Positions 1 through 5,719 of a DNA stretch of 10,854 nucleotides are shown piece by piece. Below the pieces are notes generated by a model. The model saw nothing but the letters and a program-made list of their open reading frames with translations. It did not search any database and was not told the DNA's origin. Position 1 is the first letter of the stretch, and every line of letters starts with the position of its first letter. Origin of the DNA: an uncultured Burkholderiales bacterium (GTDB taxonomy: Bacteria > Pseudomonadota > Gammaproteobacteria > Burkholderiales > Burkholderiaceae_D); assembly GCA_937872165.1 (NCBI GenBank), contig CALMOR010000049.1:1-10854 (forward strand), written 5' to 3'. The position numbers and the translations under genes were made by a program.

Positions 1-120
1 CTTCAAGGCCCGCATCGTCGGCAGACGCGTCTTCCAGTCGACCAGGTTGTGGACCTGCATCAGGTCCACCTTGCCGAGCAGCGCGATCGACTCGTTCATC
101 TGCCCGATACCGGCGTTCGG
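1..120 (-). pseudogene. Aldo/keto reductase fragment, 5'-truncated and running off the left edge
   Basis: Read on the minus strand from about 120 down to 1, this stretch encodes a peptide containing AGIGQMNESIALLGKVDLMQ and then VHNLVDWKTRLPTMRALK. This matches the conserved middle of one aldo/keto reductase subfamily, where 'DLMQ-HNLVDW' follows the helix ending in 'QM..S'. In full-length relatives about 90-100 residues precede it, carrying the first beta/alpha units and the catalytic Asp and Tyr. Here the same frame continues upstream of 120 without a stop until 238-240, but that peptide does not resemble a reductase, and neither do the other two minus frames. tadA starts at 210 on the opposite strand, so there is no room for the missing part. 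The only in-frame ATG (97-99) falls inside the conserved block. I infer a decayed or recombination-truncated gene. The rest of the sequence left of the window is needed to confirm this. Confidence 0.6.
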
Positions 121-168
121 ACGTCGAAGCGCGGTCTCGAGAAGCGCGGTCGCCAGAGCCGGAATCGG

Positions 169-174
169 TACAAT
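169..174 (+). promoter_or_regulatory. Candidate -10 element for the tadA-ldcA transcript
   Basis: TACAAT matches the sigma-70 -10 consensus at five of six positions and stands out in very GC-rich sequence. It lies 35 bases upstream of the tadA ATG, which would leave a leader of roughly 30 bases. No good -35 hexamer is visible 16-18 bases upstream (GCGGTC region), so the promoter is weak, activator-dependent or not real. Confidence 0.35.
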
Positions 175-209
175 CGCGCGTTCCCTCCGCAGCTCGTTCC
201 GGGATTCCC

Positions 210-791
210 ATGGCCGTCGAGACCACCGACCAGATCTTCATGCGTGCCGCGCTCCAGCAGGCGCAGAACGCGCAGCTCGTCGGCGAGGTACCGGTCGGCG
301 CGATCGTCGTGCGCGACGGCCGCATCATCGGGACCGGCTTCAACCAGCCGATCGGGAGCCACGACCCGACCTCTCACGCGGAGATCACCGCGCTGCGACA
401 GGCCGCGCAGGGCACCGGCAACTATCGCCTGCCGGACTGCGACCTCTACGTGACGCTCGAGCCTTGCGCGATGTGCGTCGGGGCGATGCTCCATGCACGG
501 CTGCGGCGCGTCGTCTTCGGCGCCTTCGACCGCAAGACCGGCGCCGGCGGCAGCGTGCTCAACCTCTTCGCGGAGGGCGCGCTCAATCACCACACCGAGG
601 CCATCGGCGGCGTGATGGCGGCCGAGAGCGTGCAGCTGTTGCGCGGCTTCTTCGAGGAGCGCCGCGCCAAGCGGGCGCAGGCGCTCGAGCGCCGCGCGGC
701 CGGCGTTCCCGTCTCGCGCAATCATCCCGACCTGTCGGCGACCATCGTCACCGACATCGACATGGCCGAGTGGAACGCCGCCAAGCAATAA
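210..791 (+). CDS. tadA: tRNA-specific adenosine deaminase TadA
   Basis: This 193-residue protein is the zinc-dependent deaminase that converts adenosine 34 to inosine in tRNA-Arg(ACG), allowing one tRNA to read several codons. It acts in the cytoplasm as a homodimer. The cytidine/deoxycytidylate deaminase fold is clear: the first zinc-ligand motif is HAE at residues 56-58 (His56 ligand, Glu58 proton shuttle) and the second is PCAMC at 85-89 (Cys86 and Cys89 ligands). TadA-type surroundings are also present (VPVGA near 27-31, NYRL near 71-74, KTGAGG near 112-117, and an NHH tract before the C-terminal helix). It is about 25 residues longer than E. coli TadA owing to a C-terminal tail after residue ~160 that I do not recognise. 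The ATG at 210 has a weak GGGA about 5 bases upstream and matches the N-terminus of the family. ldcA follows after 25 bases, probably in the same transcript. Confidence 0.95.
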   Translation: MAVETTDQIFMRAALQQAQNAQLVGEVPVGAIVVRDGRIIGTGFNQPIGSHDPTSHAEITALRQAAQGTGNYRLPDCDLYVTLEPCAMCVGAMLHARLRRVVFGAFDRKTGAGGSVLNLFAEGALNHHTEAIGGVMAAESVQLLRGFFEERRAKRAQALERRAAGVPVSRNHPDLSATIVTDIDMAEWNAAKQ

Positions 792-816
792 GCGGCCCGC
801 GCTCCCTCGTCGGGCC

Positions 817-1737
817 ATGACGACCCGCGACACCATCGGCGTCTTCGCGCCGTCCGGCTACGACGCGGATCCCGCGCGGCTGCCCCGCGCGATCGAACGC
901 TTCGTCGCTCGCGGCAATCCCGTCGTGACCTGCCTCGCGCTCGATCGCCATCACGAGCGCTTCTCGGGCACCGATGCCGAACGGCTCGGGTGGCTGCACA
1001 AGGCGACCGTCGACGCGGACATCGGCATCGCGCTGGCGTTGCGCGGAGGTTACGGCGCGACGCGCCTCCTGCCTCGCGTCGACTTCGGTGCGATGGCGGC
1101 AGCCGTCCGCGTCGACGGCAAGCGCTTCGTCGGCCACAGCGACTTCACCGTCCTCTCGCTCGCGCTGCTCGCGACGACCGGAGCCATCAGCTTCGCCGGT
1201 CCGATGGCGAGCTACGACTTCGGCGGCGATGCGGTCGAACAGTTCACCGAAGAGTGCTTCTGGCGCGCGATGGAAGCCTCCGAGGTGGACCTCGCGTTCG
1301 CCACCGACTTCGACGGATCGTGCGACGTCGAAGGGCCGCTGTGGGGCGGCAACCTCGCGATGCTGACGAGCCTGATCGGGACGCGCTGGCTGCCGCGGAT
1401 CGACGGCGGCATCCTCTTCGTCGAGGACGTCAACGAGCAGCCGTATCGCGTCGAGCGGATGCTGATGCAGCTGAAGCAGGCGGGCCTCCTCGACCGTCAG
1501 CGACTCGTTCTCTGCGGGGAGTTCTCCGGCCATCGCGTCGCCGCCTACGACGACGGCTACGACCTCGCGTCCGCGATCGCGCGCGTGCGGGCCGAGACCG
1601 ACGTGCCGATCGTCACCGGCCTCCCGTTCGGTCACGTGCCGACGAAGGCGACCCTGGCCGTGGGCGCACCGTGCGTCGTCGCGGTCGCCGACCGACGCTG
1701 TCGCCTGCGACAGCGGTGGCGGCTCGCATCCGGCTGA
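817..1737 (+). CDS. ldcA: Muropeptide LD-carboxypeptidase (peptidase family S66)
   Basis: This 306-residue protein is an LdcA-type serine peptidase. The family removes the terminal D-Ala from murein tetrapeptides in the cytoplasm during cell-wall recycling, so that tripeptides can be reused. The family layout is present: an N-terminal nucleophile domain opening with GVFAPSG (8-14), the conserved RGGYGA (76-81), and GHSD at 106-109 with the nucleophile Ser108. In the C-terminal domain, VEDVNEQPYRVER holds Glu203 and GLPFGH holds His273. The Ser-Glu-His spacing (95 and 70 residues) agrees closely with E. coli LdcA (Ser106/Glu200/His270). There is no signal peptide, as expected for a cytoplasmic enzyme. 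The Arg-rich C-terminus overlaps a 9-bp inverted repeat at the DNA level. It lies 25 bases after tadA. Its stop is 3 bases from the stop of the convergent LOG gene. Confidence 0.93.
   Translation: MTTRDTIGVFAPSGYDADPARLPRAIERFVARGNPVVTCLALDRHHERFSGTDAERLGWLHKATVDADIGIALALRGGYGATRLLPRVDFGAMAAAVRVDGKRFVGHSDFTVLSLALLATTGAISFAGPMASYDFGGDAVEQFTEECFWRAMEASEVDLAFATDFDGSCDVEGPLWGGNLAMLTSLIGTRWLPRIDGGILFVEDVNEQPYRVERMLMQLKQAGLLDRQRLVLCGEFSGHRVAAYDDGYDLASAIARVRAETDVPIVTGLPFGHVPTKATLAVGAPCVVAVADRRCRLRQRWRLASG
1696..1715. terminator. Perfect 9-bp inverted repeat at the ldcA 3' end, possible shared terminator
   Basis: CGCTGTCGC and GCGACAGCG are exact reverse complements separated by only CT. As RNA this would be a stable GC-rich stem of about 8 pairs with a 4-base loop. 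It sits inside the last codons of ldcA, about 20 bases before the stop, and about 25 bases beyond the stop of the convergent LOG gene. No T-run follows on either strand, so it is not a canonical intrinsic terminator. It could still pause polymerase or shield the 3' ends of the two converging transcripts. Confidence 0.3.
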
Positions 1738-1740
1738 GCT

Positions 1741-2340
1741 TCAGGCCCGCGGAGCGACCGGCTCCAGCCACTTGTCGAGCGGCGGGGCCACCGGCTGCAT
1801 CAGCCGCCGGAGCAGCGCGTCGGGGTCGGCCTCCACGGCCAGCAGCGCGCGATGCTCGGGGCGCACGAAGCACTCGCCGATCATCCTTTCCGCGAAAGCG
1901 AGGAAAGGGTCGTAGTAGCCGCCGACGTTGAGGAGTCCGATGGGCTTGGCATGCAGGCCGAGCTGCAGCCAGGTCAGCATCTCGGTCAGCTCCTCGAGCG
2001 TGCCCCAGCCGCCGGGCATCGCGACGAATGCGTCGGAGAGGCCGGCCATCGTCATCTTGCGTTCGTGCATGTCGGCCACGACCCGCAGGTCCTGGATCGC
2101 GATGTGCCCGAGCTCGCGGTCCATCAGCGCTCGCGGGATGACACCGATGACATGGCCGCCCGCGGCGAGAGCGCCGTCGGCGACCATTCCCATCAGGCCG
2201 ACATGGCCGCCTCCGTAGACGAGTTCGATGCCGCGCTCCGCGACGAGCCGACCCAGCGCGGTCGCGGCCTCCCGGTACGCGGGTTGCAGCCCCATCGAGG
2301 CACCGCAATACACGCAGAGTCGCTTGATCGTTTGGGTCAT
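1741..2340 (-). CDS. LOG-family (TIGR00730) nucleotide 5'-monophosphate phosphoribohydrolase
   Basis: This 199-residue Rossmann-fold protein belongs to the LOG / TIGR00730 family, once labelled 'lysine decarboxylase-like'. Characterised members hydrolyse the N-glycosidic bond of cytokinin riboside monophosphates or ordinary nucleoside monophosphates, releasing base and ribose 5-phosphate. The family motifs are PGGWGTLEE at 109-117 (phosphate binding, catalytic Glu) and MHERK at 91-95, with CVYCGAS (9-15) and YGGGHVGLMG (42-51) forming the nucleotide-binding N-terminal half. The length is typical. The reading frame stays open upstream to 2541, but homology begins at the ATG at 2338-2340, where MTQTIKRLCVYCG matches the usual N-terminus. 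No clear Shine-Dalgarno is visible: a 13-base palindrome sits in its place at 2342-2354. The gene is divergent from ybiT and convergent with ldcA. The in vivo substrate is unknown; a cytokinin role is not implied in a non-plant-associated bacterium. Confidence 0.9.
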   Translation of the reverse strand: MTQTIKRLCVYCGASMGLQPAYREAATALGRLVAERGIELVYGGGHVGLMGMVADGALAAGGHVIGVIPRALMDRELGHIAIQDLRVVADMHERKMTMAGLSDAFVAMPGGWGTLEELTEMLTWLQLGLHAKPIGLLNVGGYYDPFLAFAERMIGECFVRPEHRALLAVEADPDALLRRLMQPVAPPLDKWLEPVAPRA

Positions 2341-2618
2341 GGAGATCGGATCTCGGGAAAGAAGCAGGAGGAGGGCGGAGAAAGCGCGGGACGAGCGGCG
2401 AGCGGGCAAGTCGGGGAAGCACAGACATCGGGCCGTGACCGCGATGATAAAATGCCGAGCGTTCCGACGGGCCCCCTCGCGCCGTTCGAGCCCTCGGCAC
2501 GACCCGCAGCGGTCGCGACCGCATCCGACAAGCCCAGGCACGCAGCAGCGCGCAGCCGCAGCCGGCCGCGGCTTACAAGACGCCTTCCGCGTTTCCTCTT
2601 CCTTCGACTCGATCCGCC
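2341..2618. promoter_or_regulatory. Divergent intergenic region between the LOG gene and ybiT
   Basis: These 278 bases must carry promoters for both flanking genes. Most of the stretch is GC-rich. The one clear AT-rich island is GATGATAAAAT at about 2443-2453. It reads as a -10-like GATAAA on the plus strand, and as TATCAT preceded by TTT (one mismatch to TATAAT) on the minus strand. No convincing -35 hexamer is found at the proper distance on either side. Both leaders would be long, about 100 bases for the LOG gene and about 165 for ybiT. The region also holds a palindrome at 2342-2354 and an imperfect AGCCGC...GCGGCT repeat near 2557-2576. I see no credible small gene. Confidence 0.4.
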
Positions 2619-4208
2619 TTGCTCTCCACCGCCAACATCACCATGCAGTTCGGCCCGAAGCCGCTGTTCGAGAACATCTCCGTCAAGTTCGGCGACGGCA
2701 ATCGCTACGGGCTGATCGGCGCCAACGGCTGCGGCAAGTCGACCTTCATGAAGATCCTCGGCGGCGATCTCGAGCCGAGCGCGGGCACCGTCATGCTCGA
2801 CCGCGGCGAGCGGCTCGGCAAGCTGAGCCAGAACCAGTTCGCCTACGAGGACATGCGCGTGCTCGACGTGGTGATGATGGGTCACGTCGAGATGTGGGCC
2901 GCGATGACCGAGCGCGATGCCATCTACGCGAACCCCGACGCGACCGACGACGAGTACATGAAGGCCGCGGAGCTCGAAGCGAAGTTCGCCGAGTACGACG
3001 GCTACACCGCGGAGGCGCGCGCCGGCGAGCTGCTGCTCGGCGCCGGCATCGCGACCGAACAGCACCACGGGCCGATGAGCGCGGTGGCGCCGGGCTGGAA
3101 GCTGCGCGTGCTGCTCGCGCAGGCGCTGTTCTCGAACCCCGACATCCTGCTGCTCGACGAGCCCACCAACAACCTCGACATCAACAGCATCCGCTGGCTC
3201 GAGGACGTGCTCAACGCGCGCGACAGCACGATGATCATCATCAGTCACGACCGTCACTTCCTGAACCAGGTGTGCACGCACATGGCGGACATGGACTTCG
3301 GCAAGCTGACCGTGTGGCCGGGCACCTACGACGACTACATGCTGGCGTCGGCGCAGGCCAAGGAACGCCAGGCCAGCGCCAACACGAAGGCCAAGGAACG
3401 CGTGGCCGAGCTGCAGGACTTCGTGCGGCGCTTCTCGGCCAACAAGTCGAAGGCGCGCCAGGCGACCAGTCGCATGAAGATGATCGACAAGATCAAGATC
3501 GAGGACTTCAAGCCGTCGAGCCGCCAGAACCCGTACATCCGTTTCGAGGGCGAGAAGAAGCTGCATCGTCTCGCGGTCGAGGTGCAGCACCTCGCGAAGT
3601 CGTACGACAAGCCGGTCATCTCGAACTTCGACATCATGGTCGAGGCCGGCGAGAAGATCGCGATCGTCGGCGCGAACGGCGCCGGCAAGACCACGCTGCT
3701 GTCGTGTACGGCGAAAGTGGTCGAGCCCGACCATGGTGTCGTCAAGTGGGCCGAGAACGCGAACCCCGGCCTGATGCCGCAGGACCCGAGCGAATACTTC
3801 GGCAGCGACGAGTCGCTCACCGACTGGATGGGCCGCTGGACCCAGGAGGGCGACGACGACCAGGCGGTGCGCGGCATGCTCGGCCGGCTGCTGTTCTCGG
3901 GCGACGAGGTCAAGAAGCCGGTCAAGGTGCTGTCGGGCGGCGAGAAGGGTCGCATGATGTTCGGCAAGCTGATGCTCGGCCGGCACAACGTGCTGCTGAT
4001 GGACGAGCCGACCAACCACATGGACATGGAGTCGATCGAGTCGCTCAACCTCGCGCTCGACAAGTACAACGGCACGCTGCTGTTCGTGTCGCACGATCGC
4101 GAGTTCGTCAACTCGCTGGCTACCCGGGTGCTCGAGGTCCGACCCGAAGGCGTCGCCGATTTCCACGGGACCTACGATGAATACCTGACGTCGCAGGGCG
4201 TCGAATGA
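2619..4208 (+). CDS. ybiT: ABC-F family ATPase, YbiT type
   Basis: This 529-residue protein carries two ABC domains and no membrane segment, the ABC-F layout. ABC-F proteins act on ribosomes near the E site and adjust translation in an ATP-dependent way; the precise cellular role of YbiT is less clear than that of EttA. The first domain has Walker A GANGCGKST (34-42), a YbiT-type signature region around APGWK (157-161) and Walker B with DEPTNNLD (180-187). A basic linker follows (about 250-315). The second domain has Walker A GANGAGKTT (351-359), LSGGE (438-442) and MDEPTNHMD (from ~461). From memory it aligns almost end to end with E. coli YbiT (530 aa), including the N-terminal pattern 'ML...N.TMQFG.KPLFENIS'. 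This supports the TTG start at 2619; the next in-frame ATG (2643) would cut that conserved block. No good ribosome binding site precedes it. Probably the first gene of a run with the aldehyde dehydrogenase. Confidence 0.93.
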   Translation: MLSTANITMQFGPKPLFENISVKFGDGNRYGLIGANGCGKSTFMKILGGDLEPSAGTVMLDRGERLGKLSQNQFAYEDMRVLDVVMMGHVEMWAAMTERDAIYANPDATDDEYMKAAELEAKFAEYDGYTAEARAGELLLGAGIATEQHHGPMSAVAPGWKLRVLLAQALFSNPDILLLDEPTNNLDINSIRWLEDVLNARDSTMIIISHDRHFLNQVCTHMADMDFGKLTVWPGTYDDYMLASAQAKERQASANTKAKERVAELQDFVRRFSANKSKARQATSRMKMIDKIKIEDFKPSSRQNPYIRFEGEKKLHRLAVEVQHLAKSYDKPVISNFDIMVEAGEKIAIVGANGAGKTTLLSCTAKVVEPDHGVVKWAENANPGLMPQDPSEYFGSDESLTDWMGRWTQEGDDDQAVRGMLGRLLFSGDEVKKPVKVLSGGEKGRMMFGKLMLGRHNVLLMDEPTNHMDMESIESLNLALDKYNGTLLFVSHDREFVNSLATRVLEVRPEGVADFHGTYDEYLTSQGVE

Positions 4209-4210
4209 AT

Positions 4211-4214
4211 GGAG
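4211..4214 (+). promoter_or_regulatory. Shine-Dalgarno of the aldehyde dehydrogenase gene
   Basis: GGAG lies 10 bases before the ATG at 4225 and just after the ybiT stop at 4206-4208. It is the clearest ribosome binding site in the window and fixes the start of the downstream gene. Confidence 0.6.
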
Positions 4215-4224
4215 TGAACGCTAC

Positions 4225-5691
4225 ATGAAGACGTTCGACAGTCTGTACATCGACGGCCGCTGGGTCGCATCGCACGGCAAGGGCACGATCGACGCGGACC
4301 ACGCCGCGACCGAGGAAGCCATCACGCGCATCCCCGAAGGCGACGAGGCGGACGTCGACGCCGCGGTGGCGGCCGCCCGCGCGGCCTTCGAGGGCTGGGC
4401 CGATACGCCCGCCCCGGCGCGGGCCGACGCGCTGCGCCGCATCTCGACCGAGCTCGCGGCCCGCGCGGACGCGATCGCGATGGTGATCGCCACCGAGGTC
4501 GGGATGCCGTTGAAGCTCGCCCGCCGCGTGCAGACCGACGGCCCGGTCGCGAACTGGGCCGCGTACGCCAAGGTCACCGAGAGCTTCGAGTTCGAGAAGC
4601 GGGTGGGCTCGTCGCTGGTGCTGCGCGAGCCGATCGGCGTCGTCGGCTGCATCACGCCGTGGAACTTCCCGCTCAACCAGATCACGTTGAAGGTCGCGCC
4701 GGCGATCGGCGCCGGCTGCACTGTGGTGCTGAAGCCGTCCGAGGTCGCGCCGTCGGTCGCGTTCATCCTCGCCGAGGCGATCCACGCGGCGGGCCTGCCG
4801 GCCGGGGTCTTCAATCTCGTGACCGGCTACGGCCCGGTCGTCGGCGAGGCGCTCGCGAGGCACGCCGACGTCGACATGATCTCGTTCACCGGCTCGACCC
4901 GCGCGGGTCGTCGCGTGGGCGAGGTCGCGTCGCAGACCATCAAGCGCGTGGCCCTCGAGCTCGGCGGCAAGTCGGCGTCGGTCGTGCTCGACGACGCGGA
5001 TCTGACCGCGGCGGTCAAGGGCACCATCGGCAACTGCTTCCTCAATTCGGGGCAGGCCTGCATCGCGCAGACCCGCATGCTGGTACCGGTGACGCGCTTC
5101 GACGAGGCGAAGGCCATCGCCAGGCAGGTCGCCGAGAGCTTCACGGTCGGCGATCCGCTCGGCGAAGGCGCGAAGCTCGGGCCGCTGGTGTCGGCCACGC
5201 AGCGCGACCGCGTGGTGGGCCTGATCGACCGTGCGGTGGAAGAGGGCGCCGAGCTCGTGACCGGCGGCTCCGACGCGCCGTTCGTGAATGGGCAACAGCG
5301 CGGCTACTTCGTCAGGCCGACGGTGTTCGCGACGACCGACCCGAAGTCGACCATCGCGCAGGAGGAGGTGTTCGGCCCGGTGCTGACGATCCTGCCGTAT
5401 GCGGACGAAGCGGAGGCCGTGAGGATCGCCAACGACACGCCTTACGGACTCGGCGGCGGCGTGTGGGGCGAGGAGGAGCATGCGATCAGGGTCGCGCGCC
5501 GCATCCGCACCGGACAGATCGACATCAACGGCGGACCCTACAACCCGCGCGCGCCGTTCGGCGGCTACAAGCAGTCGGGTAACGGTCGCGAGAGCGGCGT
5601 CTACGGCTTCGAGGAGTTCCTCGAGTACAAGTCGTTGCAGCTGAAGCCGGTGGCCAAGCTTCCTCCCGAGGCGGCCGCGATTCCCGGCTGA
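4225..5691 (+). CDS. NAD(P)-dependent aldehyde dehydrogenase (ALDH superfamily)
   Basis: This 488-residue protein has the full length of a class I/II-like ALDH, which oxidises an aldehyde to its carboxylic acid in the cytoplasm. The catalytic set is complete: Asn147 in TPWNFPL (oxyanion), Glu245 in ELGGKS (general base) and Cys279 in NSGQACIAQTR (nucleophile). KPSE at 170-173 contacts the cofactor, and the Glu at 173 is usually associated with NAD+ preference. FTGST (221-225) is the Rossmann turn and EEVFGP (380-385) binds the nicotinamide ribose. The C-terminal NPRAPFGGYKQSGNGRE block is also standard. The 'C-I-A' after the nucleophile, rather than C-T-A, occurs in broad-specificity bacterial ALDHs. 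The substrate cannot be assigned from sequence. The start has a GGAG 10 bases upstream. It lies 16 bases after ybiT and 10 bases before the acylase gene, so the three probably share a transcript. There is no signal peptide. Confidence 0.93.
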   Translation: MKTFDSLYIDGRWVASHGKGTIDADHAATEEAITRIPEGDEADVDAAVAAARAAFEGWADTPAPARADALRRISTELAARADAIAMVIATEVGMPLKLARRVQTDGPVANWAAYAKVTESFEFEKRVGSSLVLREPIGVVGCITPWNFPLNQITLKVAPAIGAGCTVVLKPSEVAPSVAFILAEAIHAAGLPAGVFNLVTGYGPVVGEALARHADVDMISFTGSTRAGRRVGEVASQTIKRVALELGGKSASVVLDDADLTAAVKGTIGNCFLNSGQACIAQTRMLVPVTRFDEAKAIARQVAESFTVGDPLGEGAKLGPLVSATQRDRVVGLIDRAVEEGAELVTGGSDAPFVNGQQRGYFVRPTVFATTDPKSTIAQEEVFGPVLTILPYADEAEAVRIANDTPYGLGGGVWGEEEHAIRVARRIRTGQIDINGGPYNPRAPFGGYKQSGNGRESGVYGFEEFLEYKSLQLKPVAKLPPEAAAIPG

Positions 5692-5693
5692 GC

Positions 5694-5719
5694 GCGGCCG
5701 CATGCGTCGAAGCGGCCGC
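5694..5719 (+). promoter_or_regulatory. Possible mRNA hairpin enclosing the acylase start codon
   Basis: Two copies of the 8-base palindrome GCGGCCGC (5694-5701 and 5712-5719) flank a 10-base spacer that begins with the ATG of the acylase gene. Because the repeat is self-complementary, the two copies can pair as an 8-bp all-GC stem with the start codon in the loop. A third copy lies at 5671-5678 in the ALDH 3' end and could compete for pairing. No Shine-Dalgarno is visible here. A role in limiting or coupling translation is inference only. Confidence 0.3.

Noticed and set aside
2338..2541. Upstream extension of the LOG gene to about 2541
   Set aside because: The extra 67 residues do not match the family and cross the likely promoter region. 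The conserved N-terminus starts at the ATG at 2338-2340.
2556..2577. AGCCGC...GCGGCT imperfect repeat before ybiT as a terminator
   Set aside because: Short, imperfect and not followed by a T-run. GC-rich sequence yields such stems by chance.
2452..2715. Possible leader peptide (ATG at 2452) before ybiT
   Set aside because: It has no ribosome binding site, reads as a Pro/Arg/Ala-rich off-frame and overlaps the start of ybiT by about 97 bases, unlike a short attenuator peptide.
2337..4166. 609-residue minus-strand open frame opposite ybiT
   Set aside because: It is the mirror of a highly conserved ABC-F gene in GC-rich DNA. Its protein is a low-complexity mix of His, Arg, Val and Leu without any domain.
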